Shown in pieces: positions 24,558 through 32,252 of a DNA stretch of 64,000 nt (the stretch's first letter is position 1; the number at the start of each line of letters is the position of its first letter). Source of the stretch: Hyphomicrobiaceae bacterium UBA7697 (lineage in GTDB: Bacteria > Pseudomonadota > Alphaproteobacteria > Rhizobiales > Methyloligellaceae). Location of the stretch: NCBI GenBank assembly GCA_002482645.1, contig DLGJ01000008.1:434001-498000 (forward strand), given 5' to 3'. The notes beneath the pieces are model-generated. The model worked only from the letters and a program-made list of their open reading frames with translations. It was not told the origin of the DNA and did not search any database. Both the position numbers and the translations under genes were made by a program.

Positions 24558-24796
24558 CGATGTCGACCATACTGCTCACCAACGTGCACCAATATGTCGA
24601 GCCGGGCGTTCGAACTGGCGACCTCTGCATTCGGAGGGTCACACCTCTTTAGGAGAGATGTCTCGCGATCACGAAGCCGAGACACCTTTCTATTTGCACG
24701 CCACAGTATCCGCCTGTCTGCGCGCTGAATTTCGCTCCTTCCCTTTCGGCGTCTATCGCGCTCATTTCCTCAAGAAGACGAACTGAGGAGATGATG
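24558..24796. other. 239-base gap before the AlpA-like gene
   Basis: Contains a GTTCGAAC palindrome and a tRNA T-arm-like stretch near 24605-24640, but no cloverleaf can be folded. GAGGAG just before 24791 is the ribosome binding site of the next gene. Confidence 0.35.
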
Positions 24797-25093
24797 ATGG
24801 CTGACCGCAATAGCGCGCCAATGAAGCGGACCATCCGCCGACAGCAACTGCGCGAAATCGTCCCACTTGCCGACAGCACGATCTACGAGATGGAACAGCG
24901 CGGCGACTTCCCGCGCCGTTTTGCGCTCTCGCCGAGATGCGTGGTCTGGGACCTGGCCGAAGTCGAGGCCTGGCTAGCGTCGCGTCGATCAGCCCCAATC
25001 GGGCGCGCGCAGGCTCCCGACGTCAGGCAACGGCGGTCGCGCCCGGTTCGAGAGCCGGATCGGGCTCAAGCAGCGGCATCGAAGGCGGGATGA
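24797..25093 (+). CDS. AlpA-family phage/island regulator (excisionase-like)
   Basis: A ~98-residue protein. The AlpA-type MerR-like HTH is evident: IRRQQLREIVPLADSTIYEM, then GDFPRRFALSPRCVVWDLAE and VEAWLASR. AlpA-like proteins activate integrase expression and assist excision of prophages and islands. Of three consecutive ATGs (24791, 24794, 24797), the last best fits the GAGGAG spacing. Its final ~24 codons overlap the convergent integrase gene (25023-25093), which may let the two influence each other's expression. Confidence 0.75.
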   Translation: MADRNSAPMKRTIRRQQLREIVPLADSTIYEMEQRGDFPRRFALSPRCVVWDLAEVEAWLASRRSAPIGRAQAPDVRQRRSRPVREPDRAQAAASKAG

Positions 25094-26306
25094 GCACCGG
25101 GACGCGCTTCTTCCCAGCGACCCAAGCGTCGATGATGTCCGACCACTCCTGCATCATGTGGCGACGCTGAACTTCGTACTCCGCCTTGTTATAGACGCCG
25201 CGCGAAGAACGACCATCCTCGTGGGCAAGACACTTCTCGATCCAGTCGCTGTTGAAGCCCAGCTCGTTGAGCAGCGTGGATCCTGTCCTTCGCAGATCAT
25301 GAACCGTGAATGGCTCGAGTGGCAGACCTTCCTTCTTCGCCAATTCAACAACCGAGTAGGTTACCCGGTTGAACGTCGCGCGCGACATCGGCGCATCCGC
25401 GTCGTACCGCGACGGCAACAGGTATCGCGAATTCCCTGCGCAGGTCTTCAGCGCGATCATGATGTCGAGTGTTTGCCGCGACAGATAGACGTTGTGCGCC
25501 TTCGAACGCTTCATGCGCTCCTTCGGAATCGTCCACACGGCATTCTCGAAATCGACTTCGTCCCACGTGGCATCCTGCAGCTCGCTCTTGCGCACCATGG
25601 TCTGTAGATAAAGCCGCATGCCGAGCCTGATGGTCGGCAATGTCGCGACCTTCTCGATCAGCTTGAGCATGATCCTGATCTCGGTTGGCGAGAGCGAGCG
25701 GTCCTTGGGCACGAAGGTAGCGATGGAAGACGGCCCCACGTCGTCAGCGGGGTTGGCGACCTTCTCCCCGTGCAAGATCGCGAAGCCGTAGATCTGCTTG
25801 ACGATGTCGCGGACGTGGATCGCCGTAGCGGGCGCGCCCCGCTCGACGATCGCCCCGCAAAGAGCCCGGAGGTCATCCGGTGTGATCTCGGTCAGCAGCC
25901 TGTTGCGCCATTTCGGAAGCAGTTCTCGCTCGAAGATCGACCGGCGCATCGCCCGCGTGCTGTCCGCCATCGTCGGCGCCGCGGTCAGCCACTTCTCGCC
26001 GAACTCGCCAAAGCTCTTCGCTTCCAGGAGCCGGCGCTTCTCCCGCTGCTTTTCGATCGCCGGCGATCGTCCCTCGCTGATCGCCCGCTTGGCGTCGATG
26101 CACAGCTCTCGTGCTCGAGCGAGGGACAGCCCCGCCGGGCCGTACTTGCCGAAGGTGACGGTCTCGCGCCGCCCATTCATCCGGTAGTCCAGGCGAAACG
26201 TGAGTGTCCCGGACGGCTTCACCAGCACGTACATGCCGTCCCGGTCCGTCACCTTATAAATTTTGTCTTTTGGTTTCAGGTGCTTAAGAGCTGCATCCGT
26301 CAGCAT
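25023..26306 (-). CDS. int: Tyrosine-recombinase integrase with DUF4102 N-terminus
   Basis: A 427-residue phage/island integrase. The N-terminal arm-binding DUF4102 region is at about 1-85 (LTDAALKHLKPKDKIYKVTD, RMNGRRETVTFGKY, LSLARARELC). The SAM-like core-binding domain is at about 95-190. The catalytic domain carries R239 (MVRKSEL), K269, H336 and R339 (HDLRRTG), H362 (LAHE) and nucleophile Y372 (GVYNKAEY). ATG at 26306 has GAGGAGG eight bases upstream. It lies next to the guaA 3' end, a recognised hotspot, and just beside repeated ACCGTCAGG boxes that suit arm-type binding. It should catalyse integration and, with the AlpA-like protein, excision. Confidence 0.92.
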   Translation of the reverse strand: MLTDAALKHLKPKDKIYKVTDRDGMYVLVKPSGTLTFRLDYRMNGRRETVTFGKYGPAGLSLARARELCIDAKRAISEGRSPAIEKQREKRRLLEAKSFGEFGEKWLTAAPTMADSTRAMRRSIFERELLPKWRNRLLTEITPDDLRALCGAIVERGAPATAIHVRDIVKQIYGFAILHGEKVANPADDVGPSSIATFVPKDRSLSPTEIRIMLKLIEKVATLPTIRLGMRLYLQTMVRKSELQDATWDEVDFENAVWTIPKERMKRSKAHNVYLSRQTLDIMIALKTCAGNSRYLLPSRYDADAPMSRATFNRVTYSVVELAKKEGLPLEPFTVHDLRRTGSTLLNELGFNSDWIEKCLAHEDGRSSRGVYNKAEYEVQRRHMMQEWSDIIDAWVAGKKRVPVLIPPSMPLLEPDPALEPGATAVA

Positions 26307-26329
26307 TCGGGTCGCCTCCTCGAAAAAAG

Positions 26330-26475
26330 ACCGTCAGGCCAATTTCGGGCGCCACCACGACAATATCTCTTTTTCTTACAGCATCTTAGGTCGAAAAAAA
26401 GACCGTCACATGGCGCTCAGACCCTGACGGTATCGGATGAAATCGGATTTCGCAACGGGGAGCCGGACCGTCAGG
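26330..26475. repeat. ACCGTCAGG boxes, probable integrase arm sites
   Basis: ACCGTCAGG occurs at 26330-26338 and 26467-26475, inverted at 26423-26431, and as ACCGTCAC at 26402-26409. The first and the 26402 copies share a flanking TCGAAAAAA(A)G. These lie in the gap between integrase and guaA, where arm-type sites of an attachment site are expected. The remainder of 26307-26599 is AT-rich and holds no gene. Confidence 0.55.
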
Positions 26476-26590
26476 GAGTACGTCAGCGGCCATCTCTGCC
26501 GGCCGATAGTCCCCGAACGTCTCTGTGATATTTTATTTATTTATCAGTGCGTTACGGCGTATTCTGGCGTGCTATAGGATAGCGCCGGAT

Positions 26591-26625
26591 GGGCCTGAAT
26601 CATTCCCACTCGATGGTGCCGGGCG
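26591..26625. other. Predicted right attachment site at the guaA 3' end
   Basis: The last codons of guaA (IEWE, stop at 26600-26602) are the known integration target of GMP-synthase-associated islands. A direct copy of this segment (CATTCCCACTCGATGG) should lie at the far, left end of the island beyond base 1; I saw none inside the window. The exact core cannot be fixed here. Confidence 0.45.
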
Positions 26626-28180
26626 GCTTGGACGTGATGTCGTAGACGACGCGGTTGATGCCGCGCACCTCGTTGATGATGCGCGTGGCGGTGCGGCCGA
26701 GGAAGTCGTGGGAGAAGTCGAAATAGTCGGCCGTCATCCCGTCGGTCGAGGTGACGGCGCGGAGCGCGCAGACGAAGTCGTAGGTGCGCGCATCGCCCAT
26801 GACGCCGACGGTGCGCACGGGCAGCAGCACGGCGAAGGCCTGCCAGATCGTGTCGTAGAGCCCGGCATTGCGGATCTCTTCGAGATAGATCGCATCGGCG
26901 CCGCGCAGGATTTCCAGCTTCTCTTGCGTGATCTCGCCCGGAATGCGGATGGCGAGCCCCGGCCCCGGAAAGGGATGGCGCCCCACAAACGTCTCCGGCA
27001 GTCCGAGCTCGCGCCCGAGGCTGCGGACCTCGTCCTTGAACAGCATGCGCAAGGGCTCGACCAGTTTCAGCTTCATGGTCTCGGGCAGGCCGCCCACATT
27101 GTGGTGCGACTTGATGGTGACGGAGGGTCCGCCCGTCGCCGAGACGCTCTCGATCACGTCCGGATAGAGCGTGCCTTGGGCGAGGAACGCCGCGTCTTCG
27201 AGCTTCTCGGATTCCTCCTCGAACACCTCGACGAACAGCCGCCCGATGATCTTGCGCTTGGCTTCCGGGTCGGAGATGCCGTCCAGCGCGCGCAAGAACC
27301 GCTCCGACGCGTCCACATGCACGAGCGGAATGTTGTAGTGCCCGCGGAACAGCGCGACGACCTGCTTGGCCTCGTCTTTGCGCAACAGGCCGTGGTCCAC
27401 GAAGATGCAGGTGAGCTGATCGCCGATGGCCTCGTGGATCAGCAGCGCCGCGACCGACGAGTCCACGCCCCCCGACAGGCCGCATACGACGCGCCCCTCG
27501 CCGACCTGGGCGCGGATGCGCTGCACCTCGGCCTCGCGGAACTGGGCCATGCTCCAGTCGCCGCCGCAGCCGCCGATTCTTCGCACGAAGGTCTCGATCA
27601 GCGCGGCGCCTTTCGGCGTATGCACTACCTCCGGGTGAAACTGTACGCCATAGAGCTTGCGCGCGTCGTCGGCGACGGCCGCGAAGGGCGCGCCGGTCGA
27701 GATGCCCACGGCGCGGAAGCCGGGTGGCAGCTTGGTGACGCGGTCGCCATGGCTCATCCACACTTGCGCGCGCTCGCCCTCCGCGAACACGCCGTCGAAA
27801 AGCGGCGTCTCGTCGATGACCTGCAGCTCGGCGCGGCCGAATTCGCGCTCGTGACCCGCTTCCACCTGTCCGCCGAGCGCCGCCACCATGGCCTGCTCTC
27901 CGTAGCAAATGCCGAGCACGGGAATGCCGGCCGTGAACAACGCCTCCGGCGCCTGTGGCGTGCCGCTTTCGTGGACCGAGGCGGGACCGCCGGACAGGAT
28001 GATGGCTTTGGGGCGCGCGGCGGCAAGCGCGGCCTCCGCCTTGTCGAAAGGGACGATTTCCGAATAAACGCCCGCCTCGCGGACGCGGCGTGCGATGAGC
28101 TGGGTCACTTGACTGCCGAAGTCGACGATCAGCACACGATCTTCAGCGTTCTCTGCGGTATTTCGATCCATATCCGCCAT
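26600..28180 (-). CDS. guaA: GMP synthase (glutamine-hydrolysing)
   Basis: A 526-residue GMP synthase that converts XMP to GMP with ATP and glutamine. The N-terminal class I amidotransferase contains VLIVDFGSQVTQLIARRVRE and the nucleophile motif LGICYGEQAM. The ATP pyrophosphatase has the PP-loop GLSGGVDSSVAA. The C-terminal dimerisation domain ends in the near-universal GTIEWE. Length is normal (about 520). The gene is intact despite the island abutting its 3' end, so the island must restore the end of the reading frame. Part of the core purine pathway with guaB 4 kb away. Confidence 0.97.
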   Translation of the reverse strand: MADMDRNTAENAEDRVLIVDFGSQVTQLIARRVREAGVYSEIVPFDKAEAALAAARPKAIILSGGPASVHESGTPQAPEALFTAGIPVLGICYGEQAMVAALGGQVEAGHEREFGRAELQVIDETPLFDGVFAEGERAQVWMSHGDRVTKLPPGFRAVGISTGAPFAAVADDARKLYGVQFHPEVVHTPKGAALIETFVRRIGGCGGDWSMAQFREAEVQRIRAQVGEGRVVCGLSGGVDSSVAALLIHEAIGDQLTCIFVDHGLLRKDEAKQVVALFRGHYNIPLVHVDASERFLRALDGISDPEAKRKIIGRLFVEVFEEESEKLEDAAFLAQGTLYPDVIESVSATGGPSVTIKSHHNVGGLPETMKLKLVEPLRMLFKDEVRSLGRELGLPETFVGRHPFPGPGLAIRIPGEITQEKLEILRGADAIYLEEIRNAGLYDTIWQAFAVLLPVRTVGVMGDARTYDFVCALRAVTSTDGMTADYFDFSHDFLGRTATRIINEVRGINRVVYDITSKPPGTIEWE

Positions 28181-28248
28181 TTTCTGTTCTATTGGCCGGT
28201 GGTTATAGCAGGACTTTCGAGTCGGCCAGATTTTTCAAGTGAAGAACG

Positions 28249-28272
28249 CGTCCCGTGTGGATTCGCGGGACG
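28249..28272. repeat. Inverted repeat CGTCCCG/CGGGACG between guaA and the methyltransferase
   Basis: Seven-base arms (28249-28255 and 28266-28272) around a 10-base loop, flanked on both outer sides by GAAGAAC. It lies in the divergent interval and may be an operator or small hairpin. Confidence 0.4.
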
Positions 28273-28315
28273 AAGAACAACGTGCAAGGGGAGAAGCGCA
28301 TGAGGGGGGCAGCAC

Positions 28316-29350
28316 ATGGATGAGCGCGAGCAGCGCGAGATCGAGGCGCATCTGAAAGAGAAGGTCGCCGCTTACCATGAGGCCGCCCTGCTCTTCACGG
28401 CGGTCACCTCCGGACTTCCCGACCTGTTAAAAGCCGAACCCCGCACGCCGGAGGCGCTGGCCTGGGAGTCCGGGCTGCAAGCGGGCCCCTTGCGCCGCTT
28501 TTTGCGCGGTCTCGCCACGATGCGGCTTTGCGAGGAGCGGGAGGACGGGCGTTTCGCGCTGACGCCCGCGGGCGAGGCGCTCACCCACGGCCACCCCTCC
28601 AATCTCGGCGAGAAGGCGTTCGTGGCCGTCGGCCAGTATTGGATGCCCTGGATGTCGTTGAGCTACGCCTTGCGCACGGGAAAGCCCTCCTTTCCCTTCG
28701 CACTGAACAAGAAAATTGCCGATTGGCGCGGCCGCAATGCGGACGAGGGCCGGTTCTTCTTCCGCTATCTGGCGAAAGAGGAATTGGCCAATCCGGGCGC
28801 CGTCACGGACGCGATCGGTGATCTCGGCGAAGGCGCCGCGATCGTCAGTCTCGGCGGCGGCTACGGCGCCTGGCTCGCCGACGTGCTCAATCGCCACCCG
28901 GCGGCGCAAGGGATCGTCTTCGACGCGCCGCCCGTGCTGGACGATGCGAAACGGCTGTTCGAGGCGCTGGACCTCACGGACCGGATATCGCTGGTCGCGG
29001 GCGATGTGCTCGAAGACGCGCCGCACGGAGCGGACGTCTATGTGCTGAAGGGCGTGCTCCAGCAGCACGACGACATGGGCGCAACGGCCATCCTGAAGAA
29101 TTGCCGTGCGGCGATGGGGCCGAAGGCGCGGCTTCTGATCCTCGAGCGGCTGATGCCGGAGACGGCCCTGGACGATCCCGCCGCCATCATGCTCGACCTG
29201 CATATGATGGCGATCACCGGCGGCAGGGCGCGGACGAAGGCGGAGATGGAAGCCCTGATCGACGATGCCGGGCTGACCCTCGCCGCGGTGACGGAGATCG
29301 AGGACGCAACGAGCCTCGTCGAGGCCCGGCGGCCTGACTCAAACCCGTAA
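28316..29350 (+). CDS. SAM-dependent methyltransferase, O-methyltransferase family 2 type
   Basis: A 344-residue protein. The N-terminal ~100 residues form the winged-helix dimerisation module of plant-type O-methyltransferases (SGLPDLLKAEPRTPEALAWE, LRRFLRGLATMRL, GRFALTPAGEAL). The C-terminal Rossmann domain has VSLGGGYGAWLADVL (SAM-binding loop), IVFDAPPVL, LVAGDVLED and a YVLKGVLQQHDD segment in the position of the catalytic base region. Substrate unknown; hydroxyneurosporene/acetylserotonin-type methylases are relatives. ATG at 28316 follows GAGGGGGG. Divergent from guaA. Confidence 0.7.
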   Translation: MDEREQREIEAHLKEKVAAYHEAALLFTAVTSGLPDLLKAEPRTPEALAWESGLQAGPLRRFLRGLATMRLCEEREDGRFALTPAGEALTHGHPSNLGEKAFVAVGQYWMPWMSLSYALRTGKPSFPFALNKKIADWRGRNADEGRFFFRYLAKEELANPGAVTDAIGDLGEGAAIVSLGGGYGAWLADVLNRHPAAQGIVFDAPPVLDDAKRLFEALDLTDRISLVAGDVLEDAPHGADVYVLKGVLQQHDDMGATAILKNCRAAMGPKARLLILERLMPETALDDPAAIMLDLHMMAITGGRARTKAEMEALIDDAGLTLAAVTEIEDATSLVEARRPDSNP

Positions 29351-29398
29351 GGCCTCGACCCAACCGATTCAAAGGACTCGCAAAACCGCGTTGGCGCT

Positions 29399-30694
29399 TC
29401 AGGCCTGGCGCTCCAGCACTGCGACGAAGAATCCGTCCGTGCCGTGGCTGCGCGGCGTCATCAGCAACGTGTCGCTGGCGCCATCCGCCGAGGCCGGCGC
29501 CTCCACCGGGATCGCGGCCTCCCAGACCTCGCGCCAGGGCTTCACGGCGAAATCCGGATGCCGCGCCAGGAAGCTTTCGACCTGCTCCCGGTTCTCTTGC
29601 GGCAGCACCGAACAGGTGATGTAGGCCAGCCGTCCGCCCGGCCTCACCAGCGGCGCGCCGTGATCGAGCACCGCCACCTGGTCGGCGACGCGCGCCTCGA
29701 CCATCTGCGGCGTGAGGCGCCATTTTGCGTCCGGGCGCCGCCGCCAAGTGCCCGAGCCCGTACAGGGCGCGTCGATGACCACGAGATCCACCTTGCCGCC
29801 GAGCCCGCCGAGCGCGGCCTCGTCGCCGGCCTCCATCACCTGAACGTTCCGCGCGCCCGCGCGCCGCAGCCGCTCGAAGATGGGCCGCAGGCGCAACCGG
29901 TTCGAGTCGTAGGCGTAGAGCTGGCCCGTGTTCTCCATCTGGCTCGCGAGGGCGAGCGTCTTGCCGCCCGCACCGGCGCAAAGGTCGATCACCTGCATGC
30001 GCGGACCCGCTCCCGTCAGACACGCGGCGATCTGCGACCCCTCGTCCTGGACCTCGAACCAGCCCTTTCCGTGGCTCGAATCCGCCTCCACATGGGGCGT
30101 CCGCGCGCCGCCGCGCCGGGGCGCGATCCGCAGGCCCCACGGCGCGTATGCGGTTGGCGCGGCGTCGAAACGCGCCAATGCTTTCAGCACCTTGTCGCGA
30201 TCGGCTTTGAGCGCGTTCACGCGCAGATCCACCGGTGCGCGGAGAGACAGTGCCGCCCCCTCCTCCACCGCGTCGGCCCCGAAAACGGCCTCGAAAACGG
30301 GACCGAGCCATTCCGGATAATTGCCGCGAACCCAAGGCGGAGCGCCGGAAGGAAGCGATCGCGACAATCCCTCTCGCTCCGCGTCGTTCAAAGGCGCGGG
30401 CGCGAAGCGGCTGCCGTCGCAAAGCCTATCGACGGCTTCGGGCGTCATGTCCCAAGCGGAGACCAGCGCGTGGAGCACCAGCGCGCGCGGGCTCTCGTCC
30501 TCCATGGCGAAGGCGAGCGAGGCGCGCTGCCGCAAGCAATCGTAGACGAGACTGCCGATGGCCGCCCGGTCGCCCGAGCCCGCGAAGCGATGCGCCAGCC
30601 CCCAATCCTTCAAGGCGTCGGACGCCGGCCGCTTGCGCGCTTCCAAGTCGGCAAGCACTTCGATGGCGGCGCTGGCCCGTCCCGCGGGGGTCAT
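29399..30694 (-). CDS. RsmB-like rRNA/RNA (cytosine-C5) methyltransferase
   Basis: A 431-residue RsmB/NOP2/SUN family enzyme that transfers a methyl group from SAM to C5 of cytosine, probably in 16S rRNA. The N-terminal part (about 1-140) resembles NusB-like RsmB regions. The catalytic part has DLCAGAGGKTLALA (SAM binding), VIDAPCTGSGTWRRRPD (motif IV, cysteine) and YITCSVLPQENREQV (motif VI, catalytic cysteine). ATG at 30694 overlaps the MAPEG stop by one base (TGATG). The guaB-rsmB-guaA order is typical for related alphaproteobacteria. Confidence 0.85.
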   Translation of the reverse strand: MTPAGRASAAIEVLADLEARKRPASDALKDWGLAHRFAGSGDRAAIGSLVYDCLRQRASLAFAMEDESPRALVLHALVSAWDMTPEAVDRLCDGSRFAPAPLNDAEREGLSRSLPSGAPPWVRGNYPEWLGPVFEAVFGADAVEEGAALSLRAPVDLRVNALKADRDKVLKALARFDAAPTAYAPWGLRIAPRRGGARTPHVEADSSHGKGWFEVQDEGSQIAACLTGAGPRMQVIDLCAGAGGKTLALASQMENTGQLYAYDSNRLRLRPIFERLRRAGARNVQVMEAGDEAALGGLGGKVDLVVIDAPCTGSGTWRRRPDAKWRLTPQMVEARVADQVAVLDHGAPLVRPGGRLAYITCSVLPQENREQVESFLARHPDFAVKPWREVWEAAIPVEAPASADGASDTLLMTPRSHGTDGFFVAVLERQA

Positions 30695-31122
30695 CAGAGC
30701 GTCTGGAACACGAGGATGCGGCCCGCGACGAGGATCCACATCAGGGCGAGCGCGATCGCGCCAAGCAGAAACATCGGCGTGCGATGCGCCAGCTTGTTGC
30801 TCGTCACATGAATGGCCGTGTGGCCGATGCGCGACAGCGTGAACATCCACATGAGGACGTACACCGTCATATCGAGAGTCTTGGTGATGAAGCCGAGCAG
30901 CACCACCACATAGAACAGCGTCGGCATCTCCATGGCGTTGTGAAACGCGTTGCTGACCTGCTGCACGTAAGGCGGCCAATTCGCCTGACGGAGCGCGATG
31001 GCCTCCGGCCGCGCCTCGCCCTTGCGGATCGCCCGGAGTCTCAGAACGATCATCCAGAACAGCAGGGCGAAGGTCAGCGCGACCTGCAGAAACATGGGCA
31101 GTAGAATGGCGGCGAATGACAT
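30694..31122 (-). CDS. MAPEG-family membrane protein
   Basis: A 142-residue membrane protein with about four hydrophobic segments (LLPMFLQVALTFALLFWMIV, FYVVVLLGFI, TVYVLMWMF, FLLGAIALALMWILVAG). The loop VQQVSNAFHNAMEMPTLF matches the N-A/F-x-N-x-x-E-x-P signature of MAPEG proteins (membrane-associated proteins in eicosanoid and glutathione metabolism). The bacterial role is unclear. It is coupled to the RsmB-like gene downstream. Confidence 0.8.
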   Translation of the reverse strand: MSFAAILLPMFLQVALTFALLFWMIVLRLRAIRKGEARPEAIALRQANWPPYVQQVSNAFHNAMEMPTLFYVVVLLGFITKTLDMTVYVLMWMFTLSRIGHTAIHVTSNKLAHRTPMFLLGAIALALMWILVAGRILVFQTL

Positions 31123-31367
31123 GGGATTCCTTTAGCGTAGCGCAATCCTTGCGAGCCCCGCGATTGCGCGCCCTTCGCGATGTTATACTCCGCGGCGGCG
31201 CCGCTTGTGGAACGAATGTCCGGTTTTCCGCAACGGCGCCAAGTCCAATCCTGCCGACGTCCGAATGCGCATTAAACATGGACGGATGTTCAATTGACGG
31301 AACCGTTCAAGCCCTTTTAAACCTACGCAAAACGTCAAAGTTCCAAGCCTTTCCAAGGAGGATCTTC

Positions 31368-32198
31368 ATGCGCATGCGCGCTTTTCCCGTCATTTCCGCC
31401 GGCCTTCTGGCCGTGACGCTGCTCGCGGCTCCCGCCGCCGCCGAGGACAACGCGGCCGCCGACCCATGCTTCAACGGCAAGCTCAGCATCAAGGAGGTCC
31501 TAGACGCCTGCCAAGCCTTCATCGACAAGGGCAGCGACGACAAGACCCTTCTCATCCGTGCCCATAGCGTGCGTGCCATGGGCCTTTCGGCGACCGGAAA
31601 TGTCGACGAAGCGATGGCGGACATGAATGCCGCCGTCGCGATCGACCCGAAGCGCTCCAACAGCTATTTCATGCGCGCGGCCGGTTACGACGCGATGAAG
31701 GACTACGACAAGGCAATTGCCGATCTCGACACCGCCATCGAATTGAACGCCGGCGATGCCGACTACTATCTCCTGCGCGGTCTCGTCTACAGCCGCAGCA
31801 ACGACTACGACAAAGCGCTGACCGACATGAGCAAGAAGATCGAATTGGATCCGAAAGCCATGAACGGATACGAGAGCCGCGGCGAACTCTACCGCAAGCG
31901 CAAGGAGTACGAAGAGTCCGTCGCCGACTTTACCAAGGTCATCGAGATCGATCCGCAAAAGGCCAAGGGCTATATCGACCGTGGCTGGATCTACGTCTTG
32001 ATGGACGATCTGGACAAGGCGGGATCGGATTTCGACGCGGCCCTGACGATCCAGAACAACAACGCGCTGGCCTTGGTGGGCCGCGGCGTGGTCAAGAGCC
32101 GGACCGGCAAGCCGACCGACGGCAGCGTCGACCTCAGAATGGCCGAAAGGCTCGAGCCGGGCATATTCGATCAGGTCCGCGCGCTCGGCGTGAAATAG
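31368..32198 (+). CDS. Secreted tetratricopeptide-repeat protein
   Basis: A 276-residue protein with a signal peptide (MRMRAFPVISAGLLAVTLLA, cleavage likely after AAAE or nearby) and about six TPR units of 34 residues (for example AMADMNAAVAIDPKRSNSYF, KAIADLDTAIELNAGDADYY, ESVADFTKVIEIDPQKAKGY). ATG at 31368 has AAGGAGG upstream. TPR proteins scaffold protein assembly; partners are unknown, and periplasmic location follows from the signal peptide. Confidence 0.8.
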   Translation: MRMRAFPVISAGLLAVTLLAAPAAAEDNAAADPCFNGKLSIKEVLDACQAFIDKGSDDKTLLIRAHSVRAMGLSATGNVDEAMADMNAAVAIDPKRSNSYFMRAAGYDAMKDYDKAIADLDTAIELNAGDADYYLLRGLVYSRSNDYDKALTDMSKKIELDPKAMNGYESRGELYRKRKEYEESVADFTKVIEIDPQKAKGYIDRGWIYVLMDDLDKAGSDFDAALTIQNNNALALVGRGVVKSRTGKPTDGSVDLRMAERLEPGIFDQVRALGVK

Positions 32199-32222
32199 TC
32201 CCGCGCGGCACCGCACCGGTCT

Positions 32223-32252
32223 GGCGGCGGGCGGTTCCTCGTCCGCCGGCGC
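32223..32252. terminator. GC-rich hairpin between convergent TPR and guaB genes
   Basis: GGCGGCGGGCGG pairs with CCGCCGGCGC across a short loop, right at the convergent 3' ends. A U-run is lacking, so terminator function is uncertain. Confidence 0.35.

Noticed and set aside
24600..24650. tRNA T-arm-like sequence with GTTCGAAC on the minus strand
   Set aside because: Anticodon and acceptor stems do not pair; no cloverleaf can be built, so it is not called as a tRNA or att-associated fragment.
26525..28303. Long plus-strand open frame of about 590 codons
   Set aside because: It is antisense to the whole of guaA, and its product shows high-GC shadow composition without domains.
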